A stretch of 64,000 bases of DNA, taken from NCBI RefSeq assembly GCF_963676685.1, contig NC_092344.1, positions 88,814,749 through 88,878,748 on the forward strand. Direction: 5' to 3'. Under the pieces are notes generated by a model that saw only the letters and a list, made by a program, of their open reading frames with translations, had not been told where the DNA came from and did no database searches. This DNA is from Mytilus edulis. Taxonomy: Eukaryota; Mollusca; Bivalvia; Mytilida; Mytilidae. Of this stretch, positions 10,701 to 21,788 are shown one piece after another (position 1 is the stretch's first letter; each line of letters starts with the position of its first letter). A program made the position numbers and the translations under genes.

Positions 10701-13700
10701 AGGTCATCACCTGAAATGACCTGGTCATCCTAGACAACACAGATGTTGGTTCTGATAAGTTTAGAAACATAATTACTCCCTGGATCATTAGTATTCTATA
10801 TTTAAAGCTACAATAAAATTAAATCACTTCTTCTAGTGATTAATTTGTACTACTTAAATAGGTGATTATTAAAGAAAGACAACTCTAACTCCCAACCTTT
10901 ATGGAAATAATGTTACTTGAATCAGTGATTTAGAAAATCACTTATTTAAGTAAGTCCCCTGACTGCTGAAAGGGGCACCAACTTTAAAGTTATCTCAAAA
11001 TGACAGAAATTTTGTGAAAATTTACAATGTCCGGATCCTTGCTTTTAACCATTTACAACAAGGTAAATAATGCAAGCAGCTGTCAATGTACACATTCCCA
11101 GAGACACTGTTCATACCATTGAGTACTAACTACATGTAGATTGCGTTATACATAATATTATATATCATATTATGTAAAATGTTTACGTATATATTATAAA
11201 AAAGCTTTCAGTTTCACATTATGTTACTTAAAATTTAGTTATACTGAATGGGTTCTTCTTCAGGTTTCTTTTGAAGAAGCACAAAAAGAGACCAAGGAAG
11301 CCATGACTATTAATGCTGAAGATTTGACAGATAAGGAGTTAGCAAATGAACTGCGCTCTTTAGGTTTTACACCTGGGCCTATTGGAAGTAAGTATATACA
11401 TGATATACATGTACCATAAAATACTAGTTGTCAAAACTGAAAAATGTGATACTGTTAATTATGTATAATTATTTAAAAAAAGAGACCGATTTAACCATTA
11501 AACAGTGGCAAATCTCTTCAGGTCTCTAAACAGATTTTGATAGAGTTGGTTGAAGATAAATAGGAACTAACATCAGGGCTGTTCCATTTAACACCCAGTG
11601 AAATTGAGAATGGAATTGAGGAACATTTAGAAATAAGGTAACCCCAGGGGACCCTATAGTGGCAATTTAGAATTTCACTTGGGCTTTCACTTTACTGAAC
11701 ACCCACCCTTAGTTGTTTTATACCCCTGTTTACGTGACCTAGGCTATTATGGTAAACCATGGTCAGACATGAACTAAAAATGCTTCAACCAATTTGCATA
11801 AAACTTATTTGAATTGTTCATATCTATTGATGTGAGCTTCCTTTGTTTTTTTTATAAATTTGAGTTTTTACTCTTCTGAGTTGTGGGGTTTTATTCATTA
11901 AAAAATTGTGGGATTTTCCAATTTTTGGACAATAACTCAAAAATGCTTTGAAGCAGTTCTCATAAAACTTTGGAGAATAGTTTATTTCCATTGATGTACA
12001 CTCCCTTTCAGTTTTTATAAATTTTAGATTTTACACTTCCCAGTTATTGGATTTTATTCATAAAAAAGGGGTGATTTTCAAGTTTTCAGACAATACCTTT
12101 AAACTGCTTTGAACCATTTTCTTTAAACTTTGGTGACTGGTTTACATCTGACAACTAAGATATCTTCCCTTTAGTTTTTCAAAAATTTCTGACATGATAT
12201 TGAGAAGTAATTGAACTTTATTCTTAAAAAAATGTGACAGGCATATTTTGCGCTCATGGCGCAGCTGTATATTAAAGTGCCTTTCCTGAGTCCTTAGTAT
12301 ATTTTTATGGAACAGCCCTTAGAAAAATGTTCTAAGCAATGGAAATTGAATACACAGGAATCCATGAGACAACTCTTCACAAGAGAATGACACAGAAATA
12401 AACAACTAGAGATCTCATCAGCCTTCAAAAATGAGCAAAGACCATACTGCACAGTCAGTTATAAAAAGCCTGAAATGACAGATCTATGTAAAACAATTTA
12501 AACCAGAAAACTAAAGGCCTAATTAATGTACAAATACTGAAAAACAAATATATATAACACATCAACAAAAGACAATCACTGAATTACAGGCTCCTGACTT
12601 AAGACAGGCACCTGACTTAGCACATGCAGAGTGAATGTGCATATATAACAAGTACTTCTAGTACTGTACATACATGTAAGTACAGGACACAGCCTGGAAT
12701 GCACATAAATTTAACATTGTTTTGATGGAATTCATTTATAATTTGTTCATGTAGATTTTTGGGGAAAAAAATTCCCAGAATGTCCCTTAACAATGCTTAA
12801 TGGCAGATTTTATACTCAACATGAATTCTTACACTGTATATACTATTTTTATAAGACCGCAAAAATTGAAAATTTTTTGGTCGTATATTGGTATCACGTT
12901 GGCGTCGTCGTCGGCGTCCGAATACTTTTTAGTTTTTGCACTCTAACTTTAGTAAAAGTGAAAAGAAATCTATGAAATTTTAACACAAGGTTTATGACCA
13001 CAAAAGGAAGGTTGGGATTGATTTTGGGAGTTTTGGTCCCAACATTTTAGGAATTAGGGGCCAAAAAGGGCCCAAAAAGCATTTTCTTGGTTTTCGCACT
13101 ATAACTTTAGTTTAAGTAAATAGAAATCTATGAAATTTTGACACAAGGTTTATGACCACAAAAGGAAGGTTGGGATTGATTTTGGGAGTTTTAGTTCAAA
13201 CAGTTTAGGAATTAGGGGCCAAAAAAGGGCCCAAATAAGCATTATTCTAATGCAACAACGTTTGTATCGTTCATTTTGATTTGATAACCGTCACTTTCTT
13301 ACATGGCATCAATTGACAATTGATGCTATGGGACGTACGCGCAAGCATAGACGGGATATGACAGATTTTAAATACATGTTTTAACATTGTTTTCTGTCAG
13401 TTTCATTAGAATGGAGATAACAATATTGTATTTTAATCTCAGACGGCATCAATTTGGGATTTGATGGAAGCAAATACCCGTTTACTGTCTCCGCTAACGC
13501 GTCGCCAGTAAACTTAATTTGCGACCATCAAATCCCCAAATGATGCCGTCGGAGCTTAAAATACAATACCGTTATCTCCTAATTCTTGGTTTTCGCCCAA
13601 TAACTTTAGTATAAGTAAATAGAAATCAATGAAATTTAAACACAAGGTTTATGACCACAAAAGAAGGTTGGGATTGATTTTGGGAGTTGAGGTCTGAACA

Positions 13701-16700
13701 GTTTAGGAATTAGGGGCCAAAAAGGGGCCCAAGTAAGCATTATTCTTGGTTTTCGCACCATAACTTTAGTATAAGTAGATAGAAATCTATGAAATTTAAA
13801 CACAAGGTTTATGACCATAAAAGGAAGGTTGGGTTTGATTTTGGGAGTTTTGGTCCCAACAGTTTAGGAAAAAGGGGCCCAAAGGGTCCAAAATTGAACA
13901 TTGTTTGATTTCATCAAAAATTGAATAATCGGGGTTCTTTGATATGCCAAATCTAACTGTGTATGTAGATTCTTAATTTTTGGTCCCGTTTTCAAATTGG
14001 TCTACATTAAGGTCCAAAGAGTCCAAAATTAAACTAAGTTTGATTTTAACAAAAATTGAATTCTTGGGCTTTTTTGATATGCTGAATCTAAATATGTACT
14101 TAGATTTTTGATTATTGGACCAGTTTTCAAGTTGGTTCAAATCAGGATCCAAAATTATTATATTAAGTATTGTGCAATAGCAAGAAATTTTCAATTGCAC
14201 AGTATTCAGCAAAAGCAAGAAATCTTCAATTGTACAGTATTGTGCAATAGCAAGAAATTTTCAATTGCACAGTATTGGGCAATAGCAAGAAATCTTCAAT
14301 TGCACAGTATTGTGCAATAGCAAATATTTTCAATTGCACAGTATTGCACAATAACAAGAAATATCTAATTGCACAATATTGTGCAATAGCAAGAAATTTT
14401 CAATTGATTGGAGTTATCTTTCTTTGTCCAGAATAGTAGTTGAATCAACTTAAATCATTGTTTTATATAATATACAATGTATATTCACTTTTACTACCAA
14501 CTGATAAATTAAAACAATCTTTACCATTCAGTGATAACAAGCACCTTTTGTTACATTTTAATATTTTATGATGTATTTAAATGAGTAGTAATTGTTGCTA
14601 ACTCCATTAGAAATTTGAATTGAGATCAGTTTTGAAAAAGGGAAAGGGGGATGTGAAAAAAAATGGGGGGGGGGGGGTTAAATTTTTCTCATTTCAGATT
14701 TCATAAATAAAAAGATAATTTCTTCAAACATTTTTTTGAGAGGATTCATATTCAACAGCATAGTGAATTGCTCAGAGGCAAAAAAATATTTTAAGTTCAT
14801 TAGACCACATTCATTCTGGGTCCCAAACCTATGCTGTGTCAACTATTTAATCACAATCCAAATTTAGAGCTGAATCCAGCTTGAATGTTGTGTCCATACT
14901 TGCCCCAACCGTTCAGGGTTCAACCTCTGTGGTTGTATAAAGCTGCGCCCTGCGTAGCATCTGGTTTATTTCTATTTCTATTTATTTCAACATTAATTAA
15001 TCATAATGCCATTGTGAAAAAATCCTTTATAGCTTTATGATTAACAACCTTTTACATTATATCATTTACAACCCATTACAGCTACAACAAGAAGAGTATA
15101 TGAAAAGAAATTAGTGAAACTGAGGCAGAATTCAGGGGATGCTATAAAAGTCTCACCTAAATTATTTCAACAGAAGTATGGTAAGTACTTAGTATGCCCC
15201 ACCTAGGGCATTATGAAGTTGAAGTTATATGATCTTTCTGATTTTAATTCCAAATTAGAGTTTTGACCCTAATTTCATGATCCACTGAACATAGAAAATT
15301 ATAGTGCGGGTCGGGGCATCCCTGTACTTTGGACATGTACTTGTTTATATTATATCTTGAACATTTTGTTGTTATGTAGATACTTTGATATTGATAGCAG
15401 ACCTATGATAGTCACTGTTTAATTAATGATTTTCTTGACTAGGGACAATTTAACCCTTGACATACATGTATTGCATAGACACTTTTCTATTACTCTCTGC
15501 TGAAGACAAATATGTACAGATCAATGAGACAGCAAACCGAATTTTTTTTATAAAAACAAACAAACAAAATAGACATTTTAAAGTCATACAAAGGTCCGTT
15601 ATTAATCAAGTTTTGTGATGGTAATACATAATACATATATTTAGTATGCACTGTATGTTTGTGCCTCTATGTGAAAATGTAATGCAGCAGATTTATTTTT
15701 ATTTTTATAGAGGAAGTACCTGATGATGAAGAGAAACAGTAAGTAACTTTATAAAGTGTAAATATGGAAATCATTGTTCATGGCAAAACTTACTCTTCAA
15801 GTTGACAAAGATGATTGCCTAATATTAGTATTCACAGAAAATCTCAATTTACATGTCAGAACTAAAAAATAATATGTATAAATGTATTTTAATCTGCTGT
15901 TGTTTTTAGCTCACCTGGCCCGAAGGGCCAAGTGAGCTTTTCTCATCACTTGGCGTCCGGCGTCCGTCGTCCGTCGTCCGTCGTCCGTCGTCCGTCGTCG
16001 TCGTCGTCGTTAACTTTTACAAAAATCTTCTCCTCTGAAACTACTGGGCCAAATCAAACCAAACTTGGCCACAATCATCATTGGGGTATCTAGTTTAAAA
16101 AATGTGTGGCGTGACCCGGTCAACCAACCAAGATGGCCGCCACGGCTAAAAATAGAACATAGGGGTAAAATGCAGTTTTTGGCTTATAACTCAAAAACCA
16201 AAGCATTTAGAGCAAATCTGACATGGGGTAAAAATGTTTATCAGGTCAAGATCTATCTGCCCTGAAATTTTCAGATGAATCGGTCAATCGGTTGTTGGGT
16301 TGCTGCCCCTGAATTGGTAATTTTGAGGAAATTTTGCTGTTTTTGGTTATTATCTTGAATATTATTATAGATAGAGATAAACTGTAAACAGCAATAATGT
16401 TCAGCAAAGTAAGATCTACAAATAAGTCAACATGACCAAAATGGTCAGTTGACCCCTTTAGGAGTTATTGCCCTTTATAGTCAATTTTTAACCATTTTTC
16501 GTAAATTAAAGTTATCTTTTACAAAAATCTTCTCCTCTGAAACTACTGGGCCAAATTAATTCAAACTTGGCCACAATCATCTTTGGGGTATCTAGTTTAA
16601 AAAATGTGTGGCGTGACCTGGTCAACCAACCAAGATGGCCGCCACCGCTAAAAATAGAACATAGGGGTAAAATGCAGTTTTTGGCTTATAACTCAAAAAC

Positions 16701-19700
16701 CAAAGCATTTTGAGGAAATCTGACATGGGATAAAAATGTTTATCAGGTCAAGATCTATCTTCCCTGAAATTTTCAGATGAATCGGTCAATGGGTTGTTGG
16801 GTTGCTGCCCCTGAATTGGTAATTTTGAGGAAATTTTGCTGTTTTTGGTTATTATCTTGAATATTATTATAGATAGAGATAAACTGTAAACAGCAATAAT
16901 GTTCAGCAAAGTAAGATCTACAAATAAGTCAACATGACCAAAATGGTCAGTTGACCCCTTTAGGAGTTATTGCCCTTTATAGTCAATTTTTAACCATTTT
17001 TCGTAAATTAAAGTAATCTTTTACAAAAAGCTTCTCCTCTGAAACTACTGGGCCAAATTAATTCAAACTTGGCCACAATCATCTTTGGGGTCTCTTGTTT
17101 AAAAAATGTGTGGCGTGACCTGGTCAACCAACCAAGATGGCCGCCACCGCTAAAAATAGAACATAGGGGTAAAATGCAGTTTTTGGCTTATAACTCAAAA
17201 ATCAAAGCATTTTGAGGAAATCTGACATGGGCATATAAATGTTTATCAGGTCAAGATCTATCTGCCCTGAAATTTTCAGATGAATCGGTCAATCGGTTGT
17301 TGGGTTGCTGCCCCTGAATTGGTAATTTTGAGGAAATTTTGCTGTTTTTTGTTATTATCTTGAATATTATTATAGATAGAGATAAATTGTAAACAGCAAT
17401 AATGTTCAGCAAAGTAAGATCTACAAATAAGTCAACATGACCAAAATGGTCAGTTGACCCCTTTAGGAGTTATTGCCCTTTATAGTCAATTTTTAACCAT
17501 TTTTCATAAATCTAAGTAATCTTTTACAAAATCTCCACTGAAACAACTAGGCCACAATCATCTTTGGGGTATCTAGTTTGAAAAATGTGTCCGATGACCT
17601 GGCCATTCAACCAAGATGGCCGCCACGGCTAAAAATAGAACATAGGGGTAAAATGCAGTTTCTGGCTTATAACTATGAAACCAAAGCATCTAGAGCAAAT
17701 CTGACAAGAAGTTAAATTGTTAATCAAGTCAATATCTATCTGCCCTGAATTTTTCAGATGAATTGGACAACTGGTTGTTGGGTTGCTGCCCTCCAATTGG
17801 TAATTTTTAAAGAAATTTTGCTGTTTTTGGTTATCTTGAATACTATTATAGATAGCGATAAACTGTAAACAGCAATAATGTTCAGCAAAGTAAGATCTAC
17901 AAATAAGTCAACATGACCTAAATGGTCAATTGACCCCTTAAGGAGTTATTGCCCTTTATAGTCAATTTTTATCAATTTTCATTAATTTGGTAAATTTATG
18001 TAAATTTTTACCAAATATAGTTCTCTGTTACTAATGGGCAAAGTTCATTATAGATATAATTGTAAGAAGCAAAATCATTCAGTAAAGTAAGAACTTCAAA
18101 CACATCACAATCACCAAAATACAATTTTGTCATGAATCCATTTGTGTCCTTTGTTTAATATGCACATAGACCAAGGTGAGCGACACAGGCTCTTTAGAGC
18201 CTCTAGTTTATTTGGTCGGGTTGTTGTCTCTTTGACACATTCCCCATTTCCATTCTCAATTTTACGTTTTTCTGCTTTTTTAACTGCAATTAATATATAT
18301 TGGTCTTAAAATGGTCTGCTATGAAAGCTTTTACCTTTGCACAACATACAGCCCAAATTGGAATCATTTTGCTGTTCTATGTTAAGGTAATATTTCAATT
18401 GTCAATATCAGTGGGGAAAAACCAGTTTGCCATTTAATATTAAAGAAAGGGTATTAAAAGTTTGAAAGGAATATTGGGGCTTTATACATGTACACTTCAA
18501 AAGAAATATTTGTAGTTGTAACTTATTTTCTAAAATTGATCAGCATGATCAGTGATGATACATAAATAGACCCTCAAATCTGAACACATATAGTCATTTT
18601 AGGCATGAAAAATGTTTAGATGAGTGTTTTTCAATTTGTATTCATGCACAATTACTACTGAGACTGCACTGTTTGGGAAAATTGTTGTCTTTTTGGGAAT
18701 AATTTTAAGCAATTCTTTTTTCTAATTGGGATTTTTCTCCAGGGGAAAAAGCCTTTATTCTCCGTTAATTTAAGACAAACTATATCACTGGCTGCACATA
18801 TACTATAAAATCAAATACCAATGAAAACATTGGAATCTGAAAGGGTATGGCAAAAACTATTCTCCTACAAAGTCTTTACTAAAGTGAAAACTCTGGGGGA
18901 AAACACTGACCTCAAGGCTGGGAAGACAAATATTCCACAATTTGGGGAAATGAAATATCTGACATCAACTCATTCAAGTAACAACAAGAAAATCACTGCT
19001 GTTTTCAAAGTGTTAAAAGACAATCAGGTTCTATATATATGAGTTCATGCATCAGCTATTTTAAATACTGTCTAAGCTGTTTTAACTTCTTTCCAACATG
19101 AATAATTTTAGACCACCTGTTAAGCCAAGATCACCAAGGAGACGTCCTCCACCAAGAAGAATTCAAAGAGAAGAACCAGTTGATGAACCTGTTGAGGAAC
19201 CAGTAGAACAGAAAATAACAGAGAATCCTGTATTGACCAGGCGTCCACTGACTGCTAGGTACATAATTTAAGGAGCATGATAATGTGTAACAAGACAATG
19301 AAAGGACACGCATATAAAATAAAGAATAATGTATCACTGAAATTACTGTACATCCGAAATTAGTCTGTTCCCTATCTTAAGTTTGCCTCAACTAAATGTT
19401 ATGAGACTTATACACAATTTTTATCCATGAAAATCTGGAAAAATGGTCATGTGTGCTCTTATAGGCATGCAGATTATCATCTGTAGTAAGAAAACCAGGA
19501 CAGGTTCAAAAAGTAAGATTTTGAAAGCAGAGAAATCTGTGTACCTTATAATGAGTATGAATTTATCAGATGACAATATGGCTTATAAGAGTAGTCTTAT
19601 TTCCAAATATAATTATACCCCCGCTTTGAAAAAAAGGGGGGGTATACTGTTTTACCTCTGTTTGTCCTTCCATCAGTCCATCAGTCAGTCAGTCCGTCCG

Positions 19701-20455
19701 TCCCATGAATATTTTTCGTCACATTTTTCTCAGGAACTACACTACCAGGATTTCTGAAATTTGGTTTCAGGCTTGATATAAGTCAGCTATACCGTGTGAT
19801 GCGTTTTCAGATTCATCACTCAACAACTTCCTGTTTACCGAAAAACTTGTTTGATTTTACACATGATAGCCAAGTTGAAAATTTTTCGTCACATTTTTCT
19901 CAGGAACTACAATACAAGGATTTCTGAAATTTGGTTTAAGGGTTAATATAAGTCAGCTATACAGTGTGATGTGTTTTCAGATTCATCACTCGACAACTTC
20001 CTGTTTACTGAACACTTGCATTTTTTACACAATTAATATTATCCACTTGCAGCGGGGGTATCATCAGTGAGCAGTAGCTCGCAGTTTCACTTGTTTAAAA
20101 TGTGGTTACCTCTGTTTATAAATGCAACTCTCCTTCAGTAAAATGCAAATTGCTTTGAGTCATTTTGTTGTGATACCTTATTATAAAAGAATATTTGTCA
20201 AGTTACAGCATATTTCATGTTTAAACAATCACCCTGGGTTTTTTTTATAGAACAAGAGGCAAGCCAGAACGATCATCGCCTCCAGCATCTTCAGAGACCA
20301 CATCCACAACAGAAGAGAAATCTGGTGGTGGATTACCAATCTGGGTCAAGCTGGTTATTCTTCTATTGGTTGCTTTCTTTGTTTACCTTGTTATTGTGAA
20401 CATGGAACCATCAGCTGATGACAAGATACCGAAGTCCATTACGGAAGGAACTTGA
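7736..20455 (+). CDS. TMPO: Thymopoietin / LAP2-like inner nuclear membrane protein, complete, six exons
   Basis: Exons: 7736-7993, 11264-11387, 15082-15180, 15711-15738, 19112-19258, 20251-20455. Each is bounded by AG and GT, phases agree, and the join is 861 nt (286 aa). Residues 5-48 are a LEM-like domain ('DPSKLTKAKLKEELIRFNV'), as at the N-terminus of LAP2. After an acidic linker (52-86), residues about 104-143 are a LEM domain split between exons 2 and 3 ('LANELRSLGFTPGPIG' then 'TTTRRVYEKKLVKL'), the part that binds BAF. A basic, proline-rich linker (P/R and EEPV repeats) leads to one membrane span (about 249-269, 'WVKLVILLLVAFFVYLVIV') and a short lumenal tail. The LEM-like plus LEM pair with a C-terminal anchor marks LAP2 rather than emerin or MAN1. 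It is shorter than vertebrate LAP2beta (about 450 aa), mainly in the lamin-binding middle. Introns are full of repeats. Confidence 0.92.
8020..8635. other. TMPO intron 1, unique-looking part
   Basis: No exon, RNA gene or repeat with clear ends was recognised. If splicing fails at the exon 1 donor, the frame closes at the TAA ending at 8014. Confidence 0.5.
8636..9889 (+). mobile_element. Non-autonomous element with hairpin end and internal tandem monomers, copy 1 (TMPO intron 1)
   Basis: It begins with the palindromic 'GCTCACCTGGCCGAAAGGCC' and 'AAGTGAGCTTTTCTCATCAC', followed by a GTC/ATC run, and ends near 'GGGCTCTTGAGAGCCTCTAG'. Between the ends are about two to three diverged monomers of about 480-500 bp, each starting 'acaaaaatcttct.ctgaaact' and containing 'TTATAGATAGAGATAAACTG'. 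No coding capacity was seen. A longer copy is at 15908-18211. Confidence 0.8.
10029..10187. repeat. Small element with AGTCTGCAC inverted ends, interrupted on its right side
   Basis: The ends 'GCAGTCTGCAC' and 'GTGCAGACTG' are inverse of each other. Inside, the 9-mer CGGACTAGT and variants recur four times. The 778-bp element at 10188 is inserted right at its right end. Confidence 0.5.
10188..10965. mobile_element. Non-autonomous DNA transposon, about 39-bp inverted ends, 5-bp target duplication
   Basis: The left end 'CAGTCAGGGGATTTACTCAA' plus 'ATAAGTGATTTTC' is matched in reverse by the right end (10927-10965, closing 'AAGTCCCCTGACTG'). The bases ctgaa flank both sides (10183-10187 and 10966-10970). 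The interior repeats AAATAAGTGATTT-like words and has no coding frame. Confidence 0.8.
11575..12319. mobile_element. Non-autonomous element with AGGGCTGTTCCAT inverted ends and internal monomers (TMPO intron 2)
   Basis: The 13-bp ends are perfect inverse copies (11575-11587 and 12307-12319). Inside are about three diverged monomers of about 130 bp, each with 'cataaaact' and 'attg(a/t)tgt(a/g)...cctt' landmarks. No target duplication is clear. Confidence 0.7.
12340..12620 (+). repeat. SINE-like repeat ('CATGAGACAACTCTTCACAA' family)
   Basis: Related to segments at 57955-58080 (same orientation), 50515-50660 (same orientation) and 33055-33200 (opposite orientation), which share 'gagacaactct', the 'ggccttc' region and spacing. 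Confidence 0.6.
12855..14412 (+). repeat. Composite repeat: four about 170-bp monomers, a nested element and a 35-bp array
   Basis: It opens with 'ggtcgtatattggtatcacg' and a GTC run. Monomers start near 12930, 13085, 13585 and 13745 with 'TGGTTTTCGCACTATAACTT' or variants and contain 'CACAAGGTTTATGACCA'. Monomers two and three are separated by about 330 bp of foreign sequence (13255-13580) with TGATGCC/GGCATCA inverted parts. Two further monomer types follow (13905-14165), then the 35-bp array. Confidence 0.75.
14171..14412 (+). repeat. Minisatellite, 35-bp unit, seven copies
   Basis: The unit reads 'GTGCAATAGCAAGAAATTTT' plus 'CAATTGCACAGTATT'. CAATTGCAC and GTGCAATag are near inverse, so each junction can form a small hairpin. 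Copies start near 14171, 14207, 14242, 14277, 14312, 14346 and 14381. There are no unique spacers, so this is not a CRISPR array. Confidence 0.85.
15240..15335 (+). repeat. Short interspersed repeat, second copy of the 4575 family
   Basis: 'CCAAATTAGAGTTTTGACCC' and 'ATGATCCACTGAACATAGAA' match 4600-4660 with few changes. It lies in TMPO intron 3. Confidence 0.6.
15908..18211 (+). mobile_element. Non-autonomous element with hairpin end and internal tandem monomers, copy 2 (TMPO intron 4)
   Basis: Same family as 8636-9889. The start is 'GCTCACCTGGCCCGAAGGGC' followed by a (GTCC/GTC)n run (15950-16010). Four monomers of about 490-505 bp begin near 16018, 16508, 17020 and 17523; the first three are close to 95 percent alike and the fourth is more diverged. 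It closes with 'GGTGAGCGACACAGGCTCTT' and 'agagcctctag'. Local expansion of monomers explains the extra length over copy 1. Confidence 0.85.
19617..20095 (+). mobile_element. Element opening ACCCCCGC..GGGGGGT with two internal monomers (TMPO intron 5)
   Basis: It starts with a hairpin-capable 'ACCCCCGCTTTGAAAAAAAG' and 'ggggggt', then a run of CCATCAGT/CCGTCCG words, then two about 155-bp monomers beginning 'TTTTTCGTCACATTTTTCTC' (near 19712 and 19886). It closes with 'GCAGCGGGGGTATCATCAGT'. It has no coding capacity. It is a very common repeat type in bivalves (from memory). Confidence 0.8.
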
Positions 20456-20901
20456 TCTGTAAATATAACATTGTGGATGGTGACATTATTTAAAATGTAT
20501 ATGTAGTTATCCTGTTGATCAATGTTAAAGGACATTGTGTGCATTGTAATTTGCATAATAATTGTGTCAGTGATAAATTTTTAATGGTATGTGACGGCTT
20601 TGAGTTCATTATTGCAAGGTTGCCTTGCCATAATAGCTCATTATATCAAACCGAAAGATTTTTTATTGGAGAGGCTAGCATGCTACCTTTCAATAGCAGT
20701 ATTAGAATATGAAATATTTCTACTTCACACAAATATAAAATTTTGGTCAAAAAGATTGTTTTTTTAAATAGTTAGTTTAAAATTATGTTCCACAATCTTC
20801 TAGTCAGTATTCATACATTTGAATACCAATAATTCTTTATTTAACTTTATTGCTAAAGGATAAAGAAAAAAACAACCATAAATGAAACAATAAGATTGAG
20901 A

Positions 20902-20907
20902 AATAAA
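20902..20907 (+). other. Candidate poly(A) signal of the TMPO-like gene
   Basis: AATAAA about 450 bases after the TMPO stop codon. It is the first canonical signal after the stop in this strand, but the region is AT-rich, so it may be chance. Confidence 0.3.
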
Positions 20908-21179
20908 AATTTATTAATGGTTAAAAAAATCATTTGAAACCCTGCTTCCTATCCATTATTAATTTTTATTGCCTTCAAACTTTTTATATCCTAAACAGTG
21001 TCAAAAAGGAGTAAATTTTCTGGCTGTAAAGTAAACATTTTGTGTAATGCTAAAAGCAAACTTAACAAATTAAAAAATCCAAAACTAGACAAAATAATTT
21101 TTTCGTCATAAATTCTGATTTCCATTTATAAGTACTTGTGATTTGGCCCATTTATATCAATGCAAGTAAATGTGATCCA

Positions 21180-21635
21180 TATATAGTATGAAATTCAAAA
21201 CAGTGTAGCTGTGGCCATTGATTAACACATTAAAATCATTCATTGACTGGGACAATTTAGGTGAACGTTTGTATGTAACGACCAATGCTCACTATGTACT
21301 TTTTAAAGACACTTAAACTATAGGGTCACCAAAGGTTCTCAACACCTAAATAAAGTAATTCGAAAAATTAATCAGAAATAACACCATATTTTGATTTATA
21401 TCAATTATATAAATCAAAACACAAAGGTTATTCCTGATTAATTTTTCGAATTATTTTATAATTAAAGGCGTTAAGAAACCTTTGTTGACTTCAGAGTTTA
21501 AATGTCTATCGTAGGTACGTCATGAACAGTGGTTGTTACAGACAAACGTTCACGTAAATTGTCCCAGTCAATGGATGATTTTGATGGGTCAATCAATGGC
21601 CACAGCTACACTGTTTTGAATTTCATACTATATGA
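21180..21635. repeat. Near-perfect palindrome, arms about 225 bp (foldback element)
   Basis: The left side starts 'TAGTATGAAATTCAAAACAG' and the right side ends with its reverse complement. Further inward, 'ATTGACTGGGACAATTTA', 'GTGAACGTTTGT' and 'TTCGAAAAATTAATCAG' are all mirrored, with the centre near 21405. Arms match at about 85 percent. No coding. Confidence 0.85.
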
Positions 21636-21788
21636 GTTTATAGTTTATAGTGGATAGACCATTAAATTAACATCATCAGGATTATAACAGAAATGGTGTT
21701 GCATACTAATATAAAAATCAAAATCAAGTTTTCATCATGTATTAAATAAACAGTTCAGTAATTGTTTTTTTCCTGATAGACTGATTAT

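Noticed and set aside
14171..14412. Regular 35-bp repeats resembling a CRISPR array
   Set aside because: The units are head-to-tail with no unique spacers and lie inside a composite eukaryotic repeat.
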